From the NCBI GenBank assembly GCA_021781535.1, contig JAJXWO010000006.1, positions 59,428 through 123,427 of the forward strand: a DNA stretch of 64,000 bases, read 5' to 3'. This DNA comes from Deltaproteobacteria bacterium (GTDB taxonomy: Bacteria; Desulfobacterota; Desulfuromonadia; Geobacterales; Pseudopelobacteraceae). Position 1 is the stretch's first letter. Every line of letters starts with the position of its first letter. This document shows positions 27,157 to 35,592 of the stretch, piece after piece. Below the pieces are notes generated by a model that made no database searches, had not been told where the DNA came from, and saw only the letters and a list, made by a program, of their open reading frames with translations. The position numbers and the translations under genes are program-made.

Positions 27157-27840
27157 ATGAAGAAGGTTTTAATTATCGAAGATGAAAAAGACCTGGCGCA
27201 ATTGCTGGCTTTCAATCTTGAGAAAGAAGGGTATGCCGCCACCTGTGTTCACGATGGCAAGTTGGGGCTTGAGCGTGCCGTCTCGGATCCGCCGGACTTG
27301 ATTTTGCTGGACCTGATGCTGCCGGGGTTGTTGGGAACTGAAGTCTGCAAGGCACTTCGCAAGGATCAGCATACTGCCCATATCCCGATTATCATGATAA
27401 CGGCAAAAAGTGATGAGATTGATCGCGTCGTCGGATTTGAGGTCGGTGCCGACGATTACATTGTCAAACCCTTTTCAATGCGTGAAGTGGCGTTGCGGGT
27501 CAAAGCGGTCATGCGACGTTTTGAGCACGAAGTAGAGACCTCGCGTGCCGATCTGTTCACTGTCGGTGAAATAACCATCGATAAACAGCGTCATACGGTA
27601 ATGAGCGCCGGAGTCGAGATCGATTTGACCAGTACCGAGTTCAAACTGCTGCTCTATCTGGCGGAGAAAAAAGAATGCGTGCAGAGTCGCGAACAGTTGC
27701 TTCAAAGGGTCTGGGGATACAATAACTCCGGCGATACCAGAACCGTTGATACACATGTAACGCGCCTGCGCGGAAAGTTGGGCGCACCAAGCGACATCAT
27801 CAAGACTGTCCGTGGTTTCGGCTACAAGATAGAGGAGTAA
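27157..27840 (+). CDS. phoB: Phosphate regulon response regulator PhoB
   Basis: A 227-residue OmpR/PhoB-type regulator. The receiver domain has the acidic pair EDE, phosphoacceptor Asp52 in LLDLMLPG, and the KPFS lysine. A C-terminal winged helix ends RTVDTHVTRLRGKL...VRGFGYKIEE. I place the start at ATG 27157 (CAGGAG upstream) rather than the in-frame GTG at 27112. phoR follows after 7 nt and the pst genes after that, which fixes its role: under low phosphate it is phosphorylated by PhoR and binds Pho boxes, including one before its own gene. Confidence 0.95.
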   Translation: MKKVLIIEDEKDLAQLLAFNLEKEGYAATCVHDGKLGLERAVSDPPDLILLDLMLPGLLGTEVCKALRKDQHTAHIPIIMITAKSDEIDRVVGFEVGADDYIVKPFSMREVALRVKAVMRRFEHEVETSRADLFTVGEITIDKQRHTVMSAGVEIDLTSTEFKLLLYLAEKKECVQSREQLLQRVWGYNNSGDTRTVDTHVTRLRGKLGAPSDIIKTVRGFGYKIEE

Positions 27841-27847
27841 TAATACT

Positions 27848-29608
27848 ATGGGATTCCGAACCAAGCTGGTGCTGTCCTACGTCTTTCTGATTACGTTGAT
27901 TACTGGAAGTTTCTATCTCTATTTCAATCAGACTCTGCGCCAAAAGATGATCGAGGAGAGCCGGGCCAACCTGATCAGTCAGACTCAGTTGGCACGTCTG
28001 CTGGTAGTAAGTAACAAGCAGGTTACGTCTCCACAGCACCTTGCCGAATCGATTGGAACCGTTACCAAGGCCAGGGTTACATTGATCACACCTGACGGCA
28101 CGGTGGTCGGCGATTCGGAAGTAGGGCAGGCACATGTGGCGCAGATGGAGAACCACCTGCAGCGTCCCGAGGTTCAGGAAGCGCTTAAAAACGGATTTGG
28201 AACCTCGTTGCGCTATTCTGAAACCATCAGGATTTCGATGCTTTACTCGGCTATGACGTACGGCAGCGGGAGCACTGGCGGCATCATTCGCCTTGCCTTG
28301 CCGCTGGAATATCTCACCTCTGCGCGGAACACGCTCCATGGAGTGGTCGGCGGTGCAACAGTTGTAACCATTCTGGTTGCACTCCTGTTTGGGTACATCT
28401 TTTCCAATCTGACGTCCAGGCCGTTGCGAGACATGGCCGATGCGGCCGCACGTATCGGCCGCGGGGCGGGAAAGTTTAAAATCCCGGTAACTTCACACGA
28501 TGAGATCGGCATGCTGGCCGCAGTACTCAATGACATGTCGGAGCGTATCGAAGTTCAGGTCCAACGCCTTTCAGCTGACAAACAACGCCTTGACACCATC
28601 TTGCGCAGCATGGGCGAAGGGGTAATGGTGGCGGCCCCCGATGGGACCATAAGCCTGGTAAACCCTGCCTTTCGCCGCCTCTTTTCAATTTCAGGCGACG
28701 TAGAAGGCAAGCGTCTGGTTGAGATTTCGCGGCATCCGGACCTGTTGGATGCCTTCAACGATCTTGGCAAGCCGGATATGAATGAACTGGTACGGGAGAT
28801 TGCCATCCCGCTCAACGATTGCACTCTCTTTACTCACTGGGTTCCCCTGAATGTTGATGGCGTCAGACAGGGGGTTGTCGCGGTCTTCCACGATATCAGC
28901 GACTTGAAAAAAGCGGAAAACATGCGCAGAGATTTTGTTGCCAATGTCTCTCATGAACTGCGGACGCCGGTGACCATCATCAAGGGATATGCGGAAACAC
29001 TGCTGGACGGCGCCCTGGAATCCGATCCTGCGAGCGCGAAACGCTTTGTGGAGATTATTCACAATCATTCGGAGCGGCTCACTGATCTGATAAATGATAT
29101 CCTTACGCTTTCAAGCCTTGAATCAAAAGAGGCGCTGCTTGAGCTCAATCCGATGGATATTTCCGGCACCATAGCCAAAGCCTGCATGTTGCTTCAGGAA
29201 CGCGCCACGCAAAAAAATATTACGATCATAAATGAATCAACGGGCGGCGCCGTGCCACGCGTACTGGCAGATCAGGGGCGGCTTGAGCAGGTGGTGGTGA
29301 ACCTTCTTGAAAATGCAATAAAGTATACTCTCGAAGGAGGGTCTGTTCGCCTCTTTACCGAAGATGACGGTGAGTTTGTACGGGTGTCGGTCGCTGATAC
29401 CGGCATCGGTATCCCGTATAAGGATCTGCCGCGAATCTTTGAGCGCTTTTACCGGGTAGATGAGGCCAGAACCCGTGAACAGGGAGGAACCGGGCTCGGG
29501 TTGGCTATTGTCAAGCATATCGTGCAGCTGCATGGCGGCGCGGTTTCAGTTTCAAGTGAAACGGGGAAAGGGTCGATGTTCTCGTTCACGGTAAAAAAAC
29601 AGGTGTAA
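27848..29608 (+). CDS. phoR: Phosphate sensor histidine kinase PhoR
   Basis: A 586-residue kinase with TM1 (about 8-28), a periplasmic region of about 135 residues, TM2 (about 163-187), HAMP, a PAS domain (about 255-350), then HisKA with VSHELRTPV (phosphorylated His) and HATPase with NLLENAIKYT, DTGIGIP and GGTGLGLAIVKH. The large periplasmic part is bigger than in E. coli PhoR and resembles the Bacillus type. In the family it phosphorylates PhoB when the Pst-PhoU signal reports low phosphate. It follows phoB by 7 nt. Confidence 0.93.
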   Translation: MGFRTKLVLSYVFLITLITGSFYLYFNQTLRQKMIEESRANLISQTQLARLLVVSNKQVTSPQHLAESIGTVTKARVTLITPDGTVVGDSEVGQAHVAQMENHLQRPEVQEALKNGFGTSLRYSETIRISMLYSAMTYGSGSTGGIIRLALPLEYLTSARNTLHGVVGGATVVTILVALLFGYIFSNLTSRPLRDMADAAARIGRGAGKFKIPVTSHDEIGMLAAVLNDMSERIEVQVQRLSADKQRLDTILRSMGEGVMVAAPDGTISLVNPAFRRLFSISGDVEGKRLVEISRHPDLLDAFNDLGKPDMNELVREIAIPLNDCTLFTHWVPLNVDGVRQGVVAVFHDISDLKKAENMRRDFVANVSHELRTPVTIIKGYAETLLDGALESDPASAKRFVEIIHNHSERLTDLINDILTLSSLESKEALLELNPMDISGTIAKACMLLQERATQKNITIINESTGGAVPRVLADQGRLEQVVVNLLENAIKYTLEGGSVRLFTEDDGEFVRVSVADTGIGIPYKDLPRIFERFYRVDEARTREQGGTGLGLAIVKHIVQLHGGAVSVSSETGKGSMFSFTVKKQV

Positions 29609-29638
29609 CCTGTTAAAATTAACGGAAGCTTTTCCAAC

Positions 29639-29672
29639 CTGTAACATTGCTGTAACAGTAGTCTGTTATGAT
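29639..29672 (+). promoter_or_regulatory. Pho box and -10 upstream of pstS
   Basis: CTGTAAC (29639-29645), spacer ATTG, CTGTAAC (29650-29656) is a perfect repeat. TATGAT at 29667-29672 starts 10 nt later, as in E. coli Pho promoters. It gives pstS its own PhoB-driven start apart from phoBR. Confidence 0.8.
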
Positions 29673-29713
29673 GCGAATATAAAGATGTAACAAATCCGAA
29701 GGAGGAACAGTAC

Positions 29714-30736
29714 ATGTTCAAACAGATGAGAAATACCCTTGCCGCCATGCTGGCGGTCTGCTCCATGGCTGGAGTAGCAAACGCGGAAATGCTTATTAAT
29801 GGAGCGGGAGCCACCTTTCCTTACCCGATCTACTCCAAATGGTTCAGCGAGTATTCCAAGATCGACACATCGGTCAAGTTCAACTACCAGTCAATCGGCA
29901 GCGGCGGAGGAATCAAACAGATCACCGAGCAGACGGTTGATTTCGGCGCCAGCGACAAATTTCTCACCGATGCCGAACTGAAAGCTGCCCCCGGCAAGCT
30001 GGTACACATTCCGACGGTCATGGGTGCGGTTGTTGTGACCTACAACGTTCCCGGCGTTAAAACCGGCCTCAAGCTGTCAGCCGATGATATTTCCGGCATC
30101 TACCTCGGCAAGATCAAAATGTGGAACGATCCCAGGATCGCAAACGAAAATCGGGGCGTCGCACTGCCCGCCAAGCCGATCATCGTCGTACACCGGTCTG
30201 ATGGCAGCGGCACTACAGCAATCTTCACCGACTATCTTTCCAACGTCAGCCCTGAATGGAAGAGCAGAGTCGGGATGGGTACCTCGGTCAAGTGGCCTGC
30301 AGGTCTGGGTGGCAAGGGTAACGAAGGTGTCGCCGGACAGGTAAAGAATACCGCATACTCGGTGGGTTATGTAGAACTGGCATATGCCTTTGAGAACAAG
30401 CTTCCGTTCGCGACTTTAAAAAATCGTGACGGACACTATGTCGTACCGTCCATCAAGAGCACTACCGCTGCTGCGGCTGGGGCTGCCAAACATATGCCGA
30501 GCGACTATCGTATCTCCCTGGTGAATCAGCCGGGTAAAGATGCCTATCCGATCGCTGGCTTTACCTGGCTGCTGGTGTATGAACATCAAAAAGATGCCGC
30601 CAAAGGTAAAAAACTGGTTGAGTTCCTGAAGTGGGAGCTTAAAAAAGGACAGAAACTGGCAGCACCGCTGTTGTATGCTCCACTTCCTGCTAATGTTGTC
30701 AAGATGGTAGAAAAGACCATCGCCGGCATCAAGTAA
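29714..30736 (+). CDS. pstS: Phosphate-binding protein PstS
   Basis: A 340-residue periplasmic binding protein with a signal peptide (cleavage after VANA). Phosphate-binding blocks are INGAGATFPYPIYSKW, YQSIGSGGGIKQ, DFGASDKFL and the HRSDGSGTT loop. Length and motifs are those of the PstS/PhoS group. It delivers phosphate to PstCA. AAGGAGG lies before the ATG, and the high level expected is supported by its own Pho box and by an attenuating hairpin after the gene. Confidence 0.96.
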   Translation: MFKQMRNTLAAMLAVCSMAGVANAEMLINGAGATFPYPIYSKWFSEYSKIDTSVKFNYQSIGSGGGIKQITEQTVDFGASDKFLTDAELKAAPGKLVHIPTVMGAVVVTYNVPGVKTGLKLSADDISGIYLGKIKMWNDPRIANENRGVALPAKPIIVVHRSDGSGTTAIFTDYLSNVSPEWKSRVGMGTSVKWPAGLGGKGNEGVAGQVKNTAYSVGYVELAYAFENKLPFATLKNRDGHYVVPSIKSTTAAAAGAAKHMPSDYRISLVNQPGKDAYPIAGFTWLLVYEHQKDAAKGKKLVEFLKWELKKGQKLAAPLLYAPLPANVVKMVEKTIAGIK

Positions 30737-30756
30737 GCCAACAGAATGGCATACCT

Positions 30757-30793
30757 AAAGAGGCGCAGAGCGAGTCTCGGTCTGCGCCTCTTT
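30757..30793 (+). terminator. Attenuating hairpin between pstS and pstC
   Basis: Perfect 13-bp stem (30757-30769 with 30781-30793), 11-nt loop. The stem ends in TTT with no long T tract, so partial termination and protection of the pstS 3' end are likely. Confidence 0.65.
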
Positions 30794-30817
30794 ACTGGGT
30801 GAGGAAATGTTGCAATC

Positions 30818-31816
30818 ATGAATCAGTTTCATTACGACAGTGTGGAGGCGACCGTGTCGCACGACGAACAAGTACGAGACATCGATTCCGCAAAGGGAGT
30901 TAGCGGAGATCGCATCTTCAAGATGATTACCCTTGGATTTGCCTTCAGCATCATACTCATCCTGCTTCTGATTACGGTCGGAATGGCGGTTGAGAGTATT
31001 CCGGCGTTAAAGCAGTTCGGCTGGAAATTCATTACCGGTTCCGACTGGGATGCGGTGCAAGGGCAATTTGGAGCGCTTCCCTATATATGGGGTTCCATCG
31101 TTTCGTCGCTTCTTGCGATTATCATCGCCACACCCCTATCAGTAGGTACCGCGCTTTTCATCACCGAAATTGCGCCGGGAAAACTGGGCGGGGCAATTGC
31201 TTCCCTGGTAGAATTGCTGGCTGCCATTCCGAGCGTCATCTACGGACTCTGGGGCATTCTGGTCATGGCCCCTTGGCTTCAACGTACCGTTGAGCCTTTT
31301 CTTGTTGATCATTTCGGCTTTTTGCCTTTTTTTCGCGGCGCCCCCTACGGTGTCGGCATGCTGGCAGCGGTCATCATCATCATGATCATGATCATTCCAA
31401 TCATCACGTCCATAACAAAAGAGGTGCTCCTGGCCGTTCCCAAAAGCCAGAAGGAAGCAGCCGTGGCATTGGGAGCTACCAGGTGGGAAACGATCCGCAT
31501 GGCGGTTCTGCCGTACGGACGTTCCGGCATCCTCGGTGCCGTAATCCTCGGCCTTGGGCGGGCAATCGGAGAAACCATGGCGGTAACAATGGTCATCGGC
31601 AATGCGCCGCAGATATCGCTCTCCCTGCTTGACCCCGCCTATACCATGCCGAGTGTTATTGCCAATGAATTTGCTGAAGCCACTTCAAAGCTACATTCTG
31701 CCGCACTTATGGAGATTGGCCTGATTTTGCTGGTACTGACCCTGCTCATTAACATTATGGCGCGCGTCCTCATCTGGGGAGTTACCCGCCAACGCAGCGC
31801 CGGAGGTCATATATGA
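30818..31816 (+). CDS. pstC: Phosphate ABC transporter permease PstC
   Basis: A 332-residue permease with six membrane segments after an acidic cytoplasmic N-terminal stretch of about 35 residues. It has the PstC substrate motif EIAPGKLGGAIASLVELLAAIPSVIYG and the EAA-type loop EAAVALGATRWETIRMAVLP that docks on PstB. PstC and PstA form the channel. Its stop overlaps the pstA start by 4 nt. Confidence 0.95.
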   Translation: MNQFHYDSVEATVSHDEQVRDIDSAKGVSGDRIFKMITLGFAFSIILILLLITVGMAVESIPALKQFGWKFITGSDWDAVQGQFGALPYIWGSIVSSLLAIIIATPLSVGTALFITEIAPGKLGGAIASLVELLAAIPSVIYGLWGILVMAPWLQRTVEPFLVDHFGFLPFFRGAPYGVGMLAAVIIIMIMIIPIITSITKEVLLAVPKSQKEAAVALGATRWETIRMAVLPYGRSGILGAVILGLGRAIGETMAVTMVIGNAPQISLSLLDPAYTMPSVIANEFAEATSKLHSAALMEIGLILLVLTLLINIMARVLIWGVTRQRSAGGHI

Positions 31817-32652
31817 ACGGCATGGTTGCACGGTCGATAAAAAATGCCGGAATGATGCTGCTGATGGGCGCTGCAACACTTCTTGTACTCACTCCCCTGA
31901 TCCTGATATTCTTCCATATTGTTAAAGAGGGAGCCGGTGCCATCAACCTGGACTTCTTCACCCAAATCCCGAATCCGCCCGGTGAAGGCGGAGGCGGCAT
32001 GGCCAACGGGCTGGTCGGTTCAGCCATTCTTCTCTTCATGGCCTCATTGTTCGGCATTCCTACCGGCATATTCGGTGCCCTCTATCTATCCGAATACGAA
32101 GGCAACCGTCTGGCAAATATCATCCGTTTCAGCGCCGATGTCCTCTCCGGTGTTCCCTCCATCATTACGGGACTGGTCGCCTATACGTTGATCGTGGTGC
32201 CGATGCATGGGTTCTCTGCCCTTGCAGGGGCGGTTGCGCTCGGATTGATCATAATCCCCATCGTCCTGCGCACTACCGAGGAACAGCTCAAAATGGTGCC
32301 GGGCACGTTGCGCGAGGCGTCACTGGCCTTGGGGGTTTCCTTCTGGCGCACTACCTTGCAGGTAACCCTGCGTAGCGCCCTCAAGGGGATCGTCACCGGC
32401 ATCCTGCTCTCTATTGCCCGCGTGGCGGGAGAAACGGCGCCGTTGCTTTTCACCACCCTGGGCAACCAGTTTTGGGGAAGAAAACTCACCGAACCGATGG
32501 CAGCGCTGCCGTTGCAAATATTTAATTTCGCTATTTCACCATATGCGGACTGGCATCGCCTGGCCTGGGCCGGCGCCCTGGTTCTTGTCATTATCATGTT
32601 CGGGCTTTCGCTTGTTGCGAGGCTGTTCGGCAGGCAAAAGCCCATGGCGTAA
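31813..32652 (+). CDS. pstA: Phosphate ABC transporter permease PstA
   Basis: A 279-residue permease with six membrane segments, the block SADVLSGVPSIITGLVAY and the EAA-type loop LREASLALGVSFWRTTLQV. It pairs with PstC. The ATG overlaps the pstC stop (ATGA), so the two subunits are translationally coupled. Confidence 0.95.
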   Translation: MNGMVARSIKNAGMMLLMGAATLLVLTPLILIFFHIVKEGAGAINLDFFTQIPNPPGEGGGGMANGLVGSAILLFMASLFGIPTGIFGALYLSEYEGNRLANIIRFSADVLSGVPSIITGLVAYTLIVVPMHGFSALAGAVALGLIIIPIVLRTTEEQLKMVPGTLREASLALGVSFWRTTLQVTLRSALKGIVTGILLSIARVAGETAPLLFTTLGNQFWGRKLTEPMAALPLQIFNFAISPYADWHRLAWAGALVLVIIMFGLSLVARLFGRQKPMA

Positions 32653-32711
32653 CCTGATGCACATCGATTGATATTACAATTTTTTCAAAGCCACAGCAGG
32701 TAGAGGATTTC

Positions 32712-33470
32712 ATGACAAACAAAATAAAGATTCAAAATCTGAACGTTTATTTCGGCGAGACGCATGCGATCAAGGATGTGTCCCTGGATGTGCTGCAAAA
32801 CAAAGTGACCGCCATCATCGGTCCTTCGGGGTGCGGCAAATCAACCCTGCTGCGTTCCATCAACAGGATGCACGATATGATTGCTTCGGCACGAGTTACG
32901 GGAAGCATCCTGCTGGACAGCACCGATATTTACGATCGATCCAGTAACCCTGTGCTCATCCGCCGTCGGGTTGGCATGGTATTTCAGAAACCGAATCCCT
33001 TTCCAGCCATGTCGATCTATGATAACGTTATTGCCGGCTACAAATTGAGCGGTCGTCTGGTCAGGGCGGATGCAGACGAAATTGTTGAGTCGAGCCTGAA
33101 ACGGGTTGCGCTCTGGGATGAAGTCAAGGACCGGCTCAAAGCAAATGCCATGGAACTTTCAGGCGGTCAGCAGCAGCGTCTCTGCATCGCACGGACGATT
33201 GCCGTCAAGCCGGACGTTATCCTGATGGATGAACCCGCTTCGGCTCTTGACCCGCTCTCTACCCTCAAGATTGAGGAGCTGATAGAAGAACTGAAAGACA
33301 AGTATACTATTGTTATTGTCACTCATAATATGCAGCAGGCTGCCAGGGTGTCGGATATAACGGCCTTCTTTTATCTCGGGGAGCTGATTGAAGCCGGAGA
33401 TACGCGGACAATTTTTACCAACCCGGAGAAAAAACAGACTGAAGACTACATTACCGGAAGGTTCGGGTAA
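32712..33470 (+). CDS. pstB: Phosphate ABC transporter ATPase PstB
   Basis: A 252-residue ABC ATPase with Walker [10 protein letters not shown] (about 37-45), Q-loop FQKPNPFP, signature [14 protein letters not shown] and Walker [14 protein letters not shown], all diagnostic of PstB. It powers PstCA and is thought to pass the phosphate signal to PhoR through PhoU. It lies 59 nt after pstA and is followed by an unusual tandem repeat before phoU. Confidence 0.96.
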   Translation: MTNKIKIQNLNVYFGETHAIKDVSLDVLQNKVTAIIGPSGCGKSTLLRSINRMHDMIASARVTGSILLDSTDIYDRSSNPVLIRRRVGMVFQKPNPFPAMSIYDNVIAGYKLSGRLVRADADEIVESSLKRVALWDEVKDRLKANAMELSGGQQQRLCIARTIAVKPDVILMDEPASALDPLSTLKIEELIEELKDKYTIVIVTHNMQQAARVSDITAFFYLGELIEAGDTRTIFTNPEKKQTEDYITGRFG

Positions 33471-33477
33471 TGAGTTA

Positions 33478-33606
33478 GAACTTTTTTCTACGTGTTTGGG
33501 TAGAAAAATTCGTAAACGAACTATCCCATTTATCGTGATCAGCGAGTGGGAACTTTTTTTCAAATGTTCAGAGAGAAAAAATCGTAATTGAACTATCCCG
33601 CTTGCC
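33478..33606 (+). repeat. Two tandem copies of a 72-nt element between pstB and phoU
   Basis: The first 57 nt of unit A (from 33478) and unit B (from 33550) align without gaps, sharing GAACTTTTTT, TAGAAAAA/GAGAAAAA, TCGTAA and GAACTATCCC. Unit A can fold as TTTTTCTAC/GTAGAAAAA. It fills the whole gap up to the phoU ribosome site. It may be a processing or attenuation element; nature unknown. Confidence 0.65.
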
Positions 33607-33622
33607 GGGGTCAGGAGAGATA

Positions 33623-34294
33623 ATGCAGCGCGAACACATTAGTACCGTATTTGACATTGAGTTGAATGAACTGAAACAGAGTATTCTGGTCATGGGGGGA
33701 AAGGTTGAGTTGATGATCGCCAACTCGATCACGTCGCTGGTAGACAGGGATATCCCGTTGGCCGAGCGTACTGTTGCCTTTGATCATGAGATCAATGCTG
33801 CCGAGATGTCTATTGATGAACGTTGTCTGGAGCTGCTGGCATTGCGGCAACCGGCTGCCCGGGACCTCCGTTTCATTACGATCGCGCTCAAGATTGTTAC
33901 CGATCTGGAACGTATGGGCGATCAATGTGCCAATATTGCTAAACGCGCCCGGGAGTTGAGTGAGGAGCCACCGCTCAAGCCATACATCGACATTCCTCGT
34001 ATGGCCCACTGGGCCGAGGTAATGGTCAAGGAGGCGCTCGACGCTTTTGTGCGCGGTGATTCGGATCTGGCTGTCAAGGTTTGCAAGGATGATAGTTTCG
34101 TCGATGACCTCAATACCCAGATTCAGAGAGAACTTCTGACCTTCATGATCGAAGACCCGACGACGATTTCCCGAGCCATGAAACTCAATTATATCTCAAA
34201 ATCATTGGAACGTATTGCCGATCACGCTACCAATATTGCCGAGATGGTTATCTTTATGGTCAAAGGGAAGGATATCCGGCACACTATTGCGTAG
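33623..34294 (+). CDS. phoU: Phosphate signalling protein PhoU
   Basis: A 223-residue all-helical protein made of two PhoU repeats, each with the metal-binding E/DxxxD pattern (DLERMGDQCANIA in the first, SLERIADHATNIAE in the second). I use ATG 33623, preceded by CAGGAGAG, not the in-frame TTG at 33602. PhoU links Pst transport to PhoR and prevents kinase activity when phosphate is ample. Last gene of the operon, followed by a strong terminator. Confidence 0.95.
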   Translation: MQREHISTVFDIELNELKQSILVMGGKVELMIANSITSLVDRDIPLAERTVAFDHEINAAEMSIDERCLELLALRQPAARDLRFITIALKIVTDLERMGDQCANIAKRARELSEEPPLKPYIDIPRMAHWAEVMVKEALDAFVRGDSDLAVKVCKDDSFVDDLNTQIQRELLTFMIEDPTTISRAMKLNYISKSLERIADHATNIAEMVIFMVKGKDIRHTIA

Positions 34295-34341
34295 CAAAAC
34301 AAAACAGTGTGGAAAATGATGCTGAAAATACCAGCGTAATG

Positions 34342-34374
34342 AAGCCGCTAATCACCATGTCTGATTAGCGGCTT
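34342..34374 (+). terminator. Terminator of the pst-phoU operon
   Basis: Perfect 13-bp stem (34342-34354 with 34362-34374), 7-nt loop, 47 nt after phoU; the tail is short (TTT). Confidence 0.75.
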
Positions 34375-34562
34375 TGGTATGTGCACCATTTCGTATTGAT
34401 TCTATTCGCTTCCATGAGAAGCAGGTGGTGACATTACATGGTAATGCCACCTCTGCAAGGCTCTTATGGGTTTATCAATGGATGCGTCAGTCGGGCGGTA
34501 TCCACTCAGGCATCCTCAAAGAGGTCCAGCCTGCTTTCATGGCGTTCCAATACCCAGTTCGG

Positions 34563-35285
34563 TTACCCGTATACTGCGGAAGAGGAGAGTGTTGAGGTTG
34601 CGGAGCTCTGGGCAAAATTGTTCAGGCTTGCCTGCATATAACTTTTGATTGCGGCGGCAAAGGTTGCCGAATCTGTCGATGTGCCGGTGGCGGATGCGGA
34701 GGAAGTGTCAGCACTCCCCCGCGTTTCGCTCCGGGTGCCCGTCTTGGTAACTGCTGCTGCCAATTCACTCTTGCTGACGGTACCGTCCCTATTGGTGTCC
34801 ATGGCATCAAAAATATTCTGGACGGCTGAGCTGCCTCCGGAAGCAGCCGAAGAAGAGCTGCTATCATTATTTGTTACCGCTGCCAATAATTCACTTGCAC
34901 TGACAATACCATCTTTATTCGTATCAAGGACATCGAAGTCCGTATCGCTTGATGTGCTGTCAGATGACGAAGAACTGCTCTCCGTAGGAGGTGGCGGTGG
35001 TGGGCCCTGAGCGTGTCGCTGCTGGGCCAGCTTGGCAATTCCGGCATCTGATTCAAGCCTGCTGATGGCGCTGTCACCGTCAGTATCAAGATTTTTGAAA
35101 ATTTCGTTAATACTAGGTCCGCCCTGCGCACCATTCGCCTGTTGGGCCTGCTGGTACGCACTCATTTCTTGTGTGTCGATCTTGTTGTCGCTGTTGCTGT
35201 CCACCGCCTTGAACATCTCATCCTGCATTTTCTTCAGTTCGGCGGCAGATAATCCGCCGGTGCTGCTGCTGATTGAACTTATCAT
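34563..35285 (-). CDS. EF-hand calcium-binding protein
   Basis: A 240-residue protein with four EF-hand loops: DSNSDNKIDTQE, DTDGDSAISRLE, DTNKDGIVSASE and DTNRDGTVSKSE. Three keep Gly at loop position 6 or a close match; all have acidic residues at 1, 3, 5 and 12. They are separated by low-complexity Ser-rich and poly-Pro segments. There is no signal peptide; the start MISSISSS resembles small secreted flagellar or type-III-like substrates. AAAGGAG lies 8 nt before the chosen ATG (35285). It is divergent from a BaeSR-like pair, which may control it. Confidence 0.85.
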   Translation of the reverse strand: MISSISSSTGGLSAAELKKMQDEMFKAVDSNSDNKIDTQEMSAYQQAQQANGAQGGPSINEIFKNLDTDGDSAISRLESDAGIAKLAQQRHAQGPPPPPPTESSSSSSDSTSSDTDFDVLDTNKDGIVSASELLAAVTNNDSSSSSAASGGSSAVQNIFDAMDTNRDGTVSKSELAAAVTKTGTRSETRGSADTSSASATGTSTDSATFAAAIKSYMQASLNNFAQSSATSTLSSSAVYG

Positions 35286-35532
35286 TTTGCGTGCTCCTTT
35301 CTTTTTTGCGCCTGAATACATCATCCCACAGGCTTGCATTCGCTCGCGCCGTGCAAGCGAACATTTCTCACTCCGTATCCATTTTGTCTCTGATGCCTGG
35401 CTCCTTTCCCGATAGATTTAATGCCGCTTGTTGTCCCATCCCCCTTCGTTTAATAGTTTGAGAATGCTTCTTAGCAACAGAATGTGCATGAAATGTGTAA
35501 ATAATAAGGAAATACCGCCTCCGTTCAGAATG

Positions 35533-35547
35533 CCTCTGTTTCAGAGG
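35533..35547. promoter_or_regulatory. Inverted repeat in the EF-hand/BaeSR divergent region
   Basis: CCTCTG-TTT-CAGAGG, an operator-sized palindrome 46 nt before the kinase gene. It could be the response-regulator site or a small hairpin. The rest of 35286-35592 shows nothing else certain. Confidence 0.25.
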
Positions 35548-35592
35548 TCTTCCCTGTGATAAAAACAGACAGGGAGAACGGGAGGTGTCGTC

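Noticed and set aside
33388..33591. 67-codon frame across the pstB end and the tandem repeat
   Set aside because: It runs out of frame with pstB through the repeat and lacks a start signal.
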